Positions 44,147 through 52,329 of a stretch of 64,000 nucleotides of DNA are shown here, one piece after another (the stretch's first letter is position 1; each line of letters opens with the position of its first letter). The stretch is from Flavobacteriales bacterium. Lineage in GTDB: Bacteria; Bacteroidota; Bacteroidia; Flavobacteriales_F; PHOS-HE28. The position numbers were made by a program, and so were the translations under genes. Under the pieces are notes generated by a model, which worked only from the letters and a program-made list of their open reading frames with translations, was not told the origin of the DNA and ran no database searches. The stretch is taken from NCBI GenBank assembly GCA_020635715.1, contig JACJZG010000003.1:1-64000 (forward strand), read 5' to 3'.

Positions 44147-44716
44147 ATGGCGATCACGCTCTACGATGGGCTCGAGTGGACCTCGGTCGTCCTCAACATC
44201 GCCTTCGCGTATCTGCTCGGGCGCGAGAAGCGCATCGGTTGGTTGACCGGCTTCGTTGCCTCGGCGATCGGCGTCTACCTCTATGCGCGGCAGCTCGCGT
44301 GGCTGATGGCCGCGCTCAACTTCTTCTACGCGGCCATGGGCATCTATGGCTGGTTCAACTGGGGGCGTGACGAAGCCGCACTGCCGGTGATCCGCTTGTC
44401 CGGAAAGGGTCATGCGCTTTGGATCGCGATCATGATCGCAGGGTCTGCGGTGCTCGTGGCGCTCATGCGCCGTTTCACAGCGGATCATGACCACCTGTTG
44501 ATGGAGGCCTTCATCACCGCTTCGGCGCTCGTGGCCACTTGGCTCATGAGCCGCAAGGTCCTCGAGAGTTGGCTCTACTACCTCGTGGGTGATGTGGTGG
44601 GTGTGGTGTACAACCACCTCATCGGCTTCGATGGCTACGCCGTGCTCATGATGGTGTACATCGTGCTCGCAGTGATCGGCTTCGTGCGGTGGCGTCGGGA
44701 GATGATCCGGGGTTGA
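44147..44716 (+). CDS. PnuC-family vitamin transporter
   Basis: A 189-residue inner-membrane protein with about seven membrane segments, of the PnuC (SWEET-like) family, which imports nicotinamide riboside, thiamine (PnuT) or riboflavin (PnuX/RibM) by facilitated diffusion. Family marks are LGREKRIGWLTGFVASAIGVYLYA, AALNFFYAAMGIYGWFNW and the C-terminal LYYLVGDVVGVVYNHLIGF. Context points in several directions: it is in a run with ribF, a NadR-like kinase lies 2.8 kb away, and a TPP-riboswitch-controlled outer-membrane receptor lies 4.1 kb away. The substrate is therefore left open and no gene symbol is given. The start 7 nt after the upstream stop fits translation within an operon. Confidence 0.85.
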   Translation: MAITLYDGLEWTSVVLNIAFAYLLGREKRIGWLTGFVASAIGVYLYARQLAWLMAALNFFYAAMGIYGWFNWGRDEAALPVIRLSGKGHALWIAIMIAGSAVLVALMRRFTADHDHLLMEAFITASALVATWLMSRKVLESWLYYLVGDVVGVVYNHLIGFDGYAVLMMVYIVLAVIGFVRWRREMIRG

Positions 44717-44773
44717 GATCTCATCCAACGACCAGCGGTCATCACGAGCGCAGGAGAACGAGGCACGGGTCGA

Positions 44774-45475
44774 TCACTTTCTCCCCACTTCCTTCGGCTT
44801 GGAACCACGCTCATGGAACGTCGTCACGATCAACAGCATCAGCAACATGTACATGCTGTCCTCGATCGGGATGGTGTTGATCCGGATGCCGAGGTTCTCC
44901 GCGTCGTTGTACCACACCACGGGTTCGGGTAGCAGCCAGCCGGTAAGGATGCCGTTCACCAGGATGAAGGGGATCAAACTGATCGCATAGCCCAGGTAGA
45001 AGCGCCCGAGCCAAGGGCTGCGTGCGACGAACACATGGTAGGCCAGGAACGCCGCCGTCGCAAGGAAGGTGATGCTCGTGTACAGCCGATCCAGGTGAAG
45101 GAGTCCAGTGATGAACAGGAGGAGGATGAGGCCGATGCTCAATGGACGAGCGATCGTTTCGAGTGGATCACGAGGCGAAGCGTAACGCATCACCTCATAG
45201 AGGAAGAGGCAGGCATAAGGGATGCACACGAAGAAGAGCCATTCCTCCAGCGGCAGGCCGAGGATGTCGATGCCGATCAGGTAACGTGGGTTGAACCCCC
45301 ATACGCCTGCATGCGTGAAGGCCACATCCCACGGAATGAACACCAGCATCATCACGGCGATGCCAGTGAATAGTCCGCTCCACCTCGTTCGGAACCGGAT
45401 CCGTGGTTCGAAGCTCGCCAGCAGCGGGAACGCCACGCTGGCCAGATCGAGGAGTAGATAGAGGTAGCGTTCCAC
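44774..45475 (-). CDS. Lycopene cyclase, CrtYcd-type membrane enzyme
   Basis: A 233-residue membrane protein made of two homologous halves, each with three helices, as in fused heterodimer-type lycopene beta-cyclases (crtYcd/crtYe-f). The first half has the hallmark block FIPWDVAFTHAGVWGFNPRY followed by LPLEEWLFFVCIPYAC. The second half has the corresponding ENLGIRINTIPIEDSMY. The enzyme closes the ends of lycopene to beta- or epsilon-ionone rings. No other carotenoid gene is in the window, so pathway genes must lie elsewhere. The start is GTG. The gene converges with the PnuC-family gene and lies downstream of a strong hairpin. Confidence 0.87.
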   Translation of the reverse strand: MERYLYLLLDLASVAFPLLASFEPRIRFRTRWSGLFTGIAVMMLVFIPWDVAFTHAGVWGFNPRYLIGIDILGLPLEEWLFFVCIPYACLFLYEVMRYASPRDPLETIARPLSIGLILLLFITGLLHLDRLYTSITFLATAAFLAYHVFVARSPWLGRFYLGYAISLIPFILVNGILTGWLLPEPVVWYNDAENLGIRINTIPIEDSMYMLLMLLIVTTFHERGSKPKEVGRK

Positions 45476-45549
45476 GCGGCAAAGGAACGCGCGAGAGCCG
45501 ACTTGGTTCGCACCGCTACCGATCGAGCTGTTCCACCTGCCTTGAAGCG

Positions 45550-45580
45550 GAACGCCCCGTCCGTGGAGGACGGGGCGTTC
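45550..45580. terminator. Strong hairpin, probable terminator
   Basis: A perfect 13-bp stem (GAACGCCCCGTCC with GGACGGGGCGTTC) and a 5-nt loop, 18 nt beyond the stop of the minus-strand beta-propeller-like gene. It can end that transcript before the lycopene cyclase gene. Confidence 0.7.
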
Positions 45581-45598
45581 AAATACAGGAGAACCAGG

Positions 45599-47431
45599 TC
45601 ACTGTTTCACGAAGCGGCCTATCGCGGTACGTGAGTCGTCATTCACCTCCACTTGGTAGCTACCCGCTGCTAGGGCGCGCACATCCAATTCGATCAGGCC
45701 GGTGCCGGGTCGTGTGTCGGCACCCACCAGTCGACCGGATGCATCGGTTACACGCACGCTCTTCGCAGGGCCCATGCTCGTCGGCAAGGTGATGCTCACA
45801 CGATCGACCGTCGGGTTCGGGAAGAAGCGCAGCTCCAATGTTCCTGAGTCGGGACCGATCGATGTGGCCAGTTCCGTGGAGATGATGTTGTGGAAGAACT
45901 CCGAAGCACCACCGACCACCAGCTGGTTGCCGTTCACCAAAGCGATATCATTCGCCGGGCCGAGGAAGTCGCAGAAGGGTTCCACATCATCCGGCGCTCC
46001 GTTGTACGCGACCACCCCGCGACCATAGGTGAGTCCGGTGTACGAATGGATGTCTCCCGCAATGAAGATCCTGTCCTGATGCACCACCATGCTGCGCGCC
46101 ACGGAAGGTGCATCCACCGGCGATACCGAGATATAGTTGGTGATGTTCGGCATCAGTCGGGTCCATTCGGCCAGGTCGTTCTCAATACTGGCCAGCCCGA
46201 AGGAGGTGCCGATCATCGAGACCATGTCGCCGGTCGCAAATAGCGCATTGCCATGGACCATGAGGTCGTGGACATCACCGTCAAGGCCATCGGCGATCTG
46301 CACCCAGCCGATGTCCATGTAGCGGGCCACGTGCATGATCTCGTTCTGCGTGGAAAGGAAAGCGCCTGTGAACGCACCACCGGCCACCAGGTAGTTCTCA
46401 TGGAATTCCAACGCATGGATCGGACCGTTCAACACACCGGGCAGGGGCAGCCAGTTGCCTTCTTGAAGCACCTTAACCCCATAGTCCACCCCAGCGAACC
46501 CGGACTCACCGCCCGCGGCATACAACTGACCTTCATGGCTCAGGAGCGCGGTCACTTCAGCCCACTTGCTGGCGAACACCGCCTCACCGACCCAGGCGTC
46601 GCCGGTCCAGCGCAAGAGGTCGGTCTGTCCGTTGTTGAACGAGCCGCCGATGTACAGTTCACCGCCGTGTTCCACCGCGCAATGCACGACACCTTCCGGT
46701 AGCTGGCCCATCGCCGTATAGGCTGTACCGTTCCACCGCGCCGCACCCTGGCAGGCCACATCGCCTGCGTCGGTGAACGACCCGACGACGAGCAGGTCGT
46801 TGTTGAAGAGCGGAAGGGCCACCTCCACAGTGCCGTTGGTGCCACCACCGAGCGGGGCCCACAGGATGGGTGGCGGGTAGCCCGGTTGGATCCAGGCAAG
46901 CTCATGGGCGTCGAAGCCGTGCGTGCCGGCCCAGGCGCTCACCGGTCCGGCGAATCGTTCATCGGCGATGATCTCGGCGAGGTAGCTGGTCTCCATGGCC
47001 GCATCGATCCGTTCTGCGAGCTCGCGATGACCACTCACGATCATCAACTGGCCCACGGCACATGCGGTGCCGGAAGGGTCGATGAAGATGGGGTTGCGAT
47101 AGGGGAGGATGTGGTTCTGTGGGAATTGCCCGACATCAGCGTATTCCTCCAATGCATTCAACAGATCGGCGCGTTGCGCGGCTTGTTCGGCGCTCAACCC
47201 TTCGGGCGTATGTGCGGCGAGGTGGGCCTTGACCAGGTGAAGGTGCCGGGCAATGCGTTCCGCCTCGTTGTTGAAACGCACAGGAGTGGCGGCCAGGGGC
47301 ACATCGAAGCTGCGCCATTCGGCGTTCACCTCGAGCATGTGGGCGGCAAGTGGAGCAGAAGTGTCCGGAGCCAGTTGCGCAAAGGCGAGCAACGGGGCGG
47401 AGAAGGCGAGGAGTATCAGTTGTCGTTTCAT
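45599..47431 (-). CDS. T9SS type A protein with propeller-like repeats
   Basis: A 610-residue exported protein. The signal is MKRQLILLAFSAPLLAFAQ. Residues about 20-190 form a helical domain with NHILPYRNPIFIDPSGTACAVGQLM, HRELAERIDAA and WAGTHGFDAHELAWIQPGY, which recurs in Flavobacteriales surface proteins. Residues about 190-515 hold repeated beta motifs of the type NGTAYTAMGQLPEGVV, GELYIGGSFNNG and NYLVAGGAFTGAF, resembling delta-60 or Kelch-like propeller blades. A T9SS type A domain closes it (LELRFFPNPTVDRVSI, LDVRALAAGSYQVEV). ATG 47431 was chosen over an upstream start because it opens directly into the signal peptide. Function beyond surface display is unknown. Confidence 0.83.
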   Translation of the reverse strand: MKRQLILLAFSAPLLAFAQLAPDTSAPLAAHMLEVNAEWRSFDVPLAATPVRFNNEAERIARHLHLVKAHLAAHTPEGLSAEQAAQRADLLNALEEYADVGQFPQNHILPYRNPIFIDPSGTACAVGQLMIVSGHRELAERIDAAMETSYLAEIIADERFAGPVSAWAGTHGFDAHELAWIQPGYPPPILWAPLGGGTNGTVEVALPLFNNDLLVVGSFTDAGDVACQGAARWNGTAYTAMGQLPEGVVHCAVEHGGELYIGGSFNNGQTDLLRWTGDAWVGEAVFASKWAEVTALLSHEGQLYAAGGESGFAGVDYGVKVLQEGNWLPLPGVLNGPIHALEFHENYLVAGGAFTGAFLSTQNEIMHVARYMDIGWVQIADGLDGDVHDLMVHGNALFATGDMVSMIGTSFGLASIENDLAEWTRLMPNITNYISVSPVDAPSVARSMVVHQDRIFIAGDIHSYTGLTYGRGVVAYNGAPDDVEPFCDFLGPANDIALVNGNQLVVGGASEFFHNIISTELATSIGPDSGTLELRFFPNPTVDRVSITLPTSMGPAKSVRVTDASGRLVGADTRPGTGLIELDVRALAAGSYQVEVNDDSRTAIGRFVKQ

Positions 47432-47516
47432 GATCCGTGATGTTCGTACGACCATTGGGTTCAGTGCATAGACAACAGGAGCCGATCCTCGCGCTGCCTG
47501 CGCGGTGACGGAAAGT

Positions 47517-47524
47517 TACATTCG
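47517..47524 (+). promoter_or_regulatory. Putative -7 box for the NadR-like kinase gene
   Basis: TACATTCG lies 13 nt before the ATG at 47538, giving a very short leader. No clear -33 element is seen. Confidence 0.4.
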
Positions 47525-47537
47525 ACCGCGATCGGGC

Positions 47538-48077
47538 ATGAAGCGCATTGTGATCACCGGACCGGAGAGCAGTGGCAAGACCACGCTTGCAGCGGAACTT
47601 TCCGCGCACTTCGGCGTGCCATGGGTGCGGGAGATGGCCCGACCTTACCTGGAGGCGAAGCAGCGGGTCGATGGCACCGCTGGTTACGAGGAGGAGGATC
47701 TCCGCCATATCGCACGACTTCAGTTGGAAGCGGAGGAGATGGCCATAGCGCAGATCAGCGCCGGTCTGCCGCAACTGCTGATCATGGACACGGACCTTGT
47801 CACGATCCGCATCTGGGGAGAGGAGAAGTATGGCAGGAGCGATCCGTGGATCAAGGAACAGACCGAACAACGACGCTATGACCTGTGGTTGTTGTGCGCG
47901 CCGGACATGCCGTGGGAAGCGGATCCCTTGCGCGAGAACCCGCACGATCGCGACCGGTTGTTCGATCGCTATCAACGGACCCTGCGGCAACTCGACAAGC
48001 CTTATGTGGTCATGCGTGGCACCCACGCCCAGCGGATGCGGAACGCCGTCGGGGCGGTGGAAGCATTAGGCGGGTGA
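47538..48077 (+). CDS. NadR-like P-loop nucleoside kinase
   Basis: A 179-residue AAA-type/P-loop kinase related to the ribosylnicotinamide kinase domain of NadR. It has the Walker A motif GPESSGKTTLAAEL at residues 7-20, the conserved PWVREMARPYLE, the Walker B-like LLIMDTDLVTIRIW and the lid-like LLCAPDMPWEADPLRENPHD. The N-terminal adenylyltransferase and regulatory domains of full NadR are absent. Such stand-alone kinases are often linked to PnuC-type transporters in Bacteroidota, where trapping the imported vitamin by phosphorylation drives uptake; the PnuC-family gene 2.8 kb away is a candidate partner. ATG 47538 starts exactly at the MKRIVITG beta strand. Its 3' end overlaps the convergent thioesterase gene by 12 nt. 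Confidence 0.85.
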   Translation: MKRIVITGPESSGKTTLAAELSAHFGVPWVREMARPYLEAKQRVDGTAGYEEEDLRHIARLQLEAEEMAIAQISAGLPQLLIMDTDLVTIRIWGEEKYGRSDPWIKEQTEQRRYDLWLLCAPDMPWEADPLRENPHDRDRLFDRYQRTLRQLDKPYVVMRGTHAQRMRNAVGAVEALGG

Positions 48078-48551
48078 GGCCTCGTCGATGTACGGCTTCA
48101 TCTCCTCCTCGATGCGACCGCGCAATTCCATCAACCGTTGGGCATAGGATCCCAGCCGACGGTCGACCTCTGTGACGGGGAGCCAGGTGGGCACCGTTCG
48201 TGGTCGCCCCTCTCCGTCCAGGGCGGCGAACACGATGATGCAGTGCGTGGTCAGGTTCCAGTGCTCCTCCTCCAGACCCCGTGATCGAACATTGACCGCG
48301 ATGTGCATGCTGCTCTTGCCCGTGTGGATCAGCTTGGCTTCCACCTTCACCAGGTGGCCGATCTGCACCGGAGCCAGGAATCGGATGCCGCCCACGTACA
48401 CGGTCACGCAATAACCGCCGGCCCAGTCGCACGCGCAGCCATAGGCGGCCTGGTCGATCCACTTCATCACCGCCCCGCCATGCACCTTGCCGCCGAAGTT
48501 CACGTCGGATGGTTCGCTGATGAACTGGAACGTTAGCTCGCGTTGTCGCAT
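48066..48551 (-). CDS. Acyl-CoA thioesterase (hotdog fold)
   Basis: A 161-residue single hotdog domain of the acyl-CoA hydrolase (YciA/BACH) family, which releases CoA from acyl-CoA in the cytoplasm. The signature is NFGGKVHGGAVMKWIDQAAYGCA (about residues 18-40), where the Asp and the HGG turn contribute to the active site, followed by RFLAPVQIGHLVKVEA and HTGKSSMHIAVNVRS. The C-terminus is a charged helix. ATG 48551 is the family start. It is divergent from the TPP riboswitch and receptor gene, whose control region begins about 100 nt away. Confidence 0.88.
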   Translation of the reverse strand: MRQRELTFQFISEPSDVNFGGKVHGGAVMKWIDQAAYGCACDWAGGYCVTVYVGGIRFLAPVQIGHLVKVEAKLIHTGKSSMHIAVNVRSRGLEEEHWNLTTHCIIVFAALDGEGRPRTVPTWLPVTEVDRRLGSYAQRLMELRGRIEEEMKPYIDEASPA

Positions 48552-48655
48552 GGATGATCGTTTCGCACAAGGTACTGGAAGCACTGAGAGCCGAACCTCC
48601 GTCCATGCACGTACGGATGCGCTCCTCGCGGATCAGCCGGTCCGGGGTCGATGCC

Positions 48656-48684
48656 TTTCACACATCGGATCGTGCCTACCTTCG
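48656..48684 (+). promoter_or_regulatory. Promoter of the thiamine-receptor transcript
   Basis: TTTC (48656-48659), a 17-nt spacer and TACCTTCG (48677-48684) form a -33/-7 pair with one mismatch in each element. The predicted transcript start falls at the 5' edge of the TPP aptamer, as expected for a riboswitch leader. Confidence 0.5.
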
Positions 48685-48689
48685 TCCCG

Positions 48690-48770
48690 TCTTGCAACGG
48701 GGTGCCTTCCGGAAGGTGGGCTGAGATCATACCCGACGAACCTGGGCAGGTCATGCTGCCAAGGGATCCA
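48690..48770 (+). promoter_or_regulatory. TPP riboswitch (THI element)
   Basis: The conserved core of the thiamine pyrophosphate aptamer is present in order: GGGGTGCC (48699-48706), a P3 stem CCTTCC/GGAAGG, GGCTGAGAT (48719-48727), ACCC (48731-48734), GAACCTG (48738-48744), and a P4/P5 arm GGCAG...CTGCC followed by AAGGGA (48761-48766). TPP binding should lower expression of the receptor gene downstream. The expression platform is probably the hairpin at 48788-48816, which covers the ribosome binding site. Confidence 0.9.
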
Positions 48771-48787
48771 GCTCCCCGCTGTGGGGC

Positions 48788-48816
48788 CCCTCCGTGCAAG
48801 AGAACCATACGGAGGG
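48788..48816 (+). promoter_or_regulatory. Hairpin sequestering the ribosome binding site
   Basis: CCCTCCGT (48788-48795) pairs perfectly with ACGGAGGG (48809-48816) across a 13-nt loop. The 3' arm contains GGAGG, a strong Shine-Dalgarno sequence ending 5 nt before the receptor ATG. This fits translational control by the TPP aptamer, with the anti-Shine-Dalgarno arm free or paired depending on ligand. Confidence 0.7.
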
Positions 48817-48820
48817 AACC

Positions 48821-51217
48821 ATGCGATCGATCTTCACCTGTTTCGCCGTTGCGGCGTTCGTGATCAACACCAATGCCCAGGCCCGTTTGGTGGGCGTCAT
48901 CACGGACCCGGCCAGTGTTCCGTTGGAGGGTGTCAACCTGATGGTGGGTGATGACCCCCGCTTCGGTGCGACAACGGGAAGAGCGGGGCACTTCGCGATC
49001 CAAGGGCTGCGACCGGGAACGGTCCGTTTGCGCCTTTCATTCATCGGATATGAGGCGGTGGATACGCTCCTCCACCTGCATGACGGAGACAACCGCTACG
49101 ACCATGCCATGCGTGCCAGTGCGGTGCGCTTGCGCGAGGCCGAGGTGAGCGTGCTGCGTGCAGGTGATCGCGCACCCTTCGCGAGGACCGTGGTGACGCG
49201 TGAAGAGATCCAACGCATCAATACGGGAGTGGACCTGCCTTATCTACTCGAGTTGCAACCGGGCGTGGTGAGCACGAGCGATGGCGGCACCGGGATCGGC
49301 TACACCTACATACGGATCCGCGGCACCGATGGCACACGTACCAACATCACGCTGAACGGTGTGCCCTTCAATGATCCAGAGAGCCAGGGCGCCTTCCTCG
49401 TGAACCTGCCCGATCTGGCGAGCAGCGCGGAGGACATCGAGATCCAGCGCGGTGTCGGCACCAGCACCAACGGCCCCGCCGCCTTCGGAGCCAGCATCAA
49501 CCTGCGCACCACCGCCGTGAAGCGCGACGCCTGGGGCCTGGTGGGGGTGAGTGGTGGTTCATACAACACCCAACGATACTCCGTCAGCGCCGGTACCGGC
49601 CTGCTTGGGGCGGGCGAGGGTTCGAAGTTCAGCCTCGACATGCGCCTCGCCTCGATCACCACCGATGGGTATGTGGATCGTGCCAGTGCCGATCTCAAGA
49701 GCTACTTCCTCCAAGGCGCCTGGATCGGTGCTTCACGGTCGCTTCGGTTCATCACCTTCCGAGGCAAGGAAAGGACCTATCAGGCATGGGCGGGTGTGGA
49801 TCCCTCCATCCTCGATACCAACCGGACCTTCAACCCGTACACCTACGAGAACGAGGTGGATGATTATGACCAGACGCACTACCAGCTGCTCTTCGATCAG
49901 CGCATCGGTTCGAGCACCAACCTCAACATCACCTTGTTCCGCGTCCTCGGCCAGGGCTATTTCGAACAGTACCGCGAAGCGGACGACCTGTCCACCTACC
50001 GGATCGATCCGGCCGTGATCAATGGCGACACCATCCTGACCACGGACCTCATCCGCCGCCGCTGGTTGGACAACACGCTCATCGGCGCGAACATCAGCGC
50101 CACCATCAAGCTGGGCGCACATCGCCTGGTGCTCGGGGGCAACTACAGCGACTACCGCGGTGATCACTTCGGTGAGCTTATCTGGGCGCGGTATGCTGGT
50201 GATCGCGACATCCGCGACCGCTATTACGACAACGACGCGCGCAAGACCGACGCGAACGCCTTCGCCAAGCTCACCTATGCCGTGAACGAACTGATCGATG
50301 TGTTCGGCGATGTGCAGGTACGCCAGGTGGGCTATCGCTTCCTCGGCTTCAACAACGACCTCGAGAACATCACGCAACAGGTGGACCACACCTTCTTCAA
50401 CCCCAAGGCCGGCCTGTTGTGGCGTGTCCACGAAGGAGGTCGTGCCTACGCCTCCATCGCCGTGGCCAACCGCGAACCCAACCGCAATGATCTGGAGGAG
50501 ACCACACCGCTCAGCCGTCCCGGCAGTGAACGCCTGCTCGACTATGAGCTTGGCTACGAGCGTCGCGGTGGTCGCTTCAGCGCCGGGGTGAACGCCTACT
50601 ACATGGACTACACGGACCAGCTCGTGCTCACCGGCGAATTGAACGATGTCGGCGCGGCCTTGCGCACCAACGTGCCCAGGAGCTACCGTGCGGGGGTGGA
50701 GTTGATGTGGGCGGTACAGCCGGTCTCGCGCCTCACGTGGCGTGCCAATGCCAGCTTCAGTGCCAACAAGGTCCTGGACTACACGGAGTATGTGGATGAC
50801 TGGGATACCTGGGAGCAGCGGGCGATCACGCACGGCACCACCGACCTCGCGTTCTCCCCATCGGTCGTGGCGGGCAGTGAGCTCAGCTATCGCTTCTGGC
50901 GCAGGCAGCGCGACTTCGCGGACCTCACCTTCAGCACCAAGTACGTTGGTGCGCAATACCTGGACAACACCGGCAGCACCGAGCGCATGCTGGATCCCTT
51001 TCTGGTGAACGACCTGCGCCTGAACGTGGGTCTGTTCCGCGTGAAAGGGATCCAACGCATCGACCTGAACCTGACCGTACGCAACATCTTCAACGAAGTG
51101 TATGAGAGCAACGGCTGGGTCTACAGCTATTTCGCCGGTGACCAACGGCAGGAGTTGATCGGGCTCTATCCGCAGGCGCCCCTGAACGTGCTGGGTGGGT
51201 TCACCCTTCGGTTCTAA
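48821..51217 (+). CDS. TonB-dependent receptor, probably for thiamine or a precursor
   Basis: A 798-residue outer-membrane receptor. A signal peptide (MRSIFTCFAVAAFVINTNAQ) precedes a carboxypeptidase-regulatory-like domain (about 20-105: ARLVGVITDPASVPLEGVNL). The plug domain follows (about 120-230: LPYLLELQPGVVSTSDGG, YIRIRGTDGTRTNITLNG, EDIEIQRGVGTSTNG). A 22-strand-type barrel ends in the aromatic terminus LGGFTLRF. It imports a ligand into the periplasm with TonB-ExbBD energy. The TPP riboswitch in its leader makes thiamine, TPP or a pyrimidine/thiazole precursor the likely ligand, like the THI-regulated receptors known in Bacteroidota. The start is fixed by GGAGGGAACC just before ATG 48821. 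Confidence 0.9.
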   Translation: MRSIFTCFAVAAFVINTNAQARLVGVITDPASVPLEGVNLMVGDDPRFGATTGRAGHFAIQGLRPGTVRLRLSFIGYEAVDTLLHLHDGDNRYDHAMRASAVRLREAEVSVLRAGDRAPFARTVVTREEIQRINTGVDLPYLLELQPGVVSTSDGGTGIGYTYIRIRGTDGTRTNITLNGVPFNDPESQGAFLVNLPDLASSAEDIEIQRGVGTSTNGPAAFGASINLRTTAVKRDAWGLVGVSGGSYNTQRYSVSAGTGLLGAGEGSKFSLDMRLASITTDGYVDRASADLKSYFLQGAWIGASRSLRFITFRGKERTYQAWAGVDPSILDTNRTFNPYTYENEVDDYDQTHYQLLFDQRIGSSTNLNITLFRVLGQGYFEQYREADDLSTYRIDPAVINGDTILTTDLIRRRWLDNTLIGANISATIKLGAHRLVLGGNYSDYRGDHFGELIWARYAGDRDIRDRYYDNDARKTDANAFAKLTYAVNELIDVFGDVQVRQVGYRFLGFNNDLENITQQVDHTFFNPKAGLLWRVHEGGRAYASIAVANREPNRNDLEETTPLSRPGSERLLDYELGYERRGGRFSAGVNAYYMDYTDQLVLTGELNDVGAALRTNVPRSYRAGVELMWAVQPVSRLTWRANASFSANKVLDYTEYVDDWDTWEQRAITHGTTDLAFSPSVVAGSELSYRFWRRQRDFADLTFSTKYVGAQYLDNTGSTERMLDPFLVNDLRLNVGLFRVKGIQRIDLNLTVRNIFNEVYESNGWVYSYFAGDQRQELIGLYPQAPLNVLGGFTLRF

Positions 51218-51260
51218 GGGTTGCGGAAGAGACGCCAGCAGCCGGGCTAACGAAAGTTCC

Positions 51261-51292
51261 TTGCCTCGGGATCTGGCAGGGGGATACCTTGC
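51261..51292 (+). promoter_or_regulatory. Putative promoter of the T9SS gene at 51313
   Basis: TTG (51261-51263), a 21-nt spacer and TACCTTGC (51285-51292) resemble the -33/-7 pattern with mismatches at the end of the -7 box. It lies 20 nt before the ATG. Confidence 0.4.
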
Positions 51293-51312
51293 GTGCACGT
51301 AACCTCCCCGCC

Positions 51313-52266
51313 ATGCGTCACGCACTCTTCCTCGCTTTCCTTCTGCCCACCTTCGTATCGGGCCAGGCCCAGTATGATGCCCGGATCTTGAGCTATGAAG
51401 GCCTCGGGCAGGTCTGTGATGGCATGGTGCAGCCGCGCCTGAAGATCATGAACCAGGGCTCGCAGGTCATGTCCACCTGTGTGGTCGAGACCTGGAAGAA
51501 CGGTTTCATGAACAATAGCTTCAACTGGGAGTTGGCCGTGGGGGCCGTGCAGGACGAGGTGCGGCAGCCGACCTTCCCTCCGGTGGAAGTGGTGGAGGGC
51601 GACGTGCTCGAGTTCCGCATCATCAGCGTGAACATGGTCGCGGACGAGGTGGCCGACGGGAACGTGCTCGACGTGACCATCACCGACGATGCCACGGAAT
51701 TGTCCACGGCAACGGTCATGCTCGACCTCGGATCCGGCGCACAATGCGGTCCGCTCAGCTGGTCCATGAACGATGCGACCGGTGCCCTTGTGCAGTCCGG
51801 GGACGTGCCGTTGGGTGCCACCAATGAGGTGTGGATGACGCTTTCGACCAACGCCTGCTATGAGTTCCGCGTACGATTGACCGATGGTGGCGATATCGGT
51901 GATTGTCTGGTGCGGCTCTATTGTGAAGGTGAACTCGTGCATGAGGTCACCAGCGTTTCCGAAGGAGAGCGCCGCGTGGGCCTTCACACAGGTGCGGTGG
52001 TCGGAATGAATGAGCCGGAGATCGCCGGGCCGGTCCTGTTCCCTGTTCCCGCGCATGATCGATCGACCGTGACCGGCATCGTTGGGAACGGCCCGGTACG
52101 CACGATGATCGTGGATGCAACGGGCCGTGTCGTTCGCAACGGCTCGGGTGTCCCTGGCGGTGGCCAGTTACATATCGATGTTCAGGGTCTTGCCCCGGGA
52201 CATTACCTGCTCCACCTCGTGTCGGGAGGCCGCTCTTTGCGCCCGATGCCATTCGTGGTGGAATAG
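51313..52266 (+). CDS. T9SS type A sorting domain protein
   Basis: A 317-residue exported protein with signal MRHALFLAFLLPTFVSGQ. The first half (DARILSYEGLGQVCDGMVQ, MNQGSQVMSTCVVETWKNG) resembles a CARDB-like or Ig-like beta-sandwich that describes unequal chain ends in many Bacteroidota surface proteins. Residues about 150-220 form a second beta domain with a Cys pair. The C-terminal 80 residues have the T9SS type A pattern (AGPVLFPVPAHDRSTV, IVDATGRVVRNGSG, DVQGLAPGHYLLHLV), with FPVP in place of the usual YPNP. Function unknown. It converges with the adenylate cyclase gene. Confidence 0.78.
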   Translation: MRHALFLAFLLPTFVSGQAQYDARILSYEGLGQVCDGMVQPRLKIMNQGSQVMSTCVVETWKNGFMNNSFNWELAVGAVQDEVRQPTFPPVEVVEGDVLEFRIISVNMVADEVADGNVLDVTITDDATELSTATVMLDLGSGAQCGPLSWSMNDATGALVQSGDVPLGATNEVWMTLSTNACYEFRVRLTDGGDIGDCLVRLYCEGELVHEVTSVSEGERRVGLHTGAVVGMNEPEIAGPVLFPVPAHDRSTVTGIVGNGPVRTMIVDATGRVVRNGSGVPGGGQLHIDVQGLAPGHYLLHLVSGGRSLRPMPFVVE

Positions 52267-52329
52267 CGCAGGCCATCCGCTTCTTCCCGAAGGATCGGCG
52301 CGGTAGGAAGACGGCTCATCCAGTGGGGT

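Noticed and set aside
49733..51325. Minus-strand frame of 530 codons opposite the thiamine receptor, and 502 codons at 56421-57929 opposite ahcY
   Set aside because: Both are antisense shadows of strongly supported genes on the plus strand.
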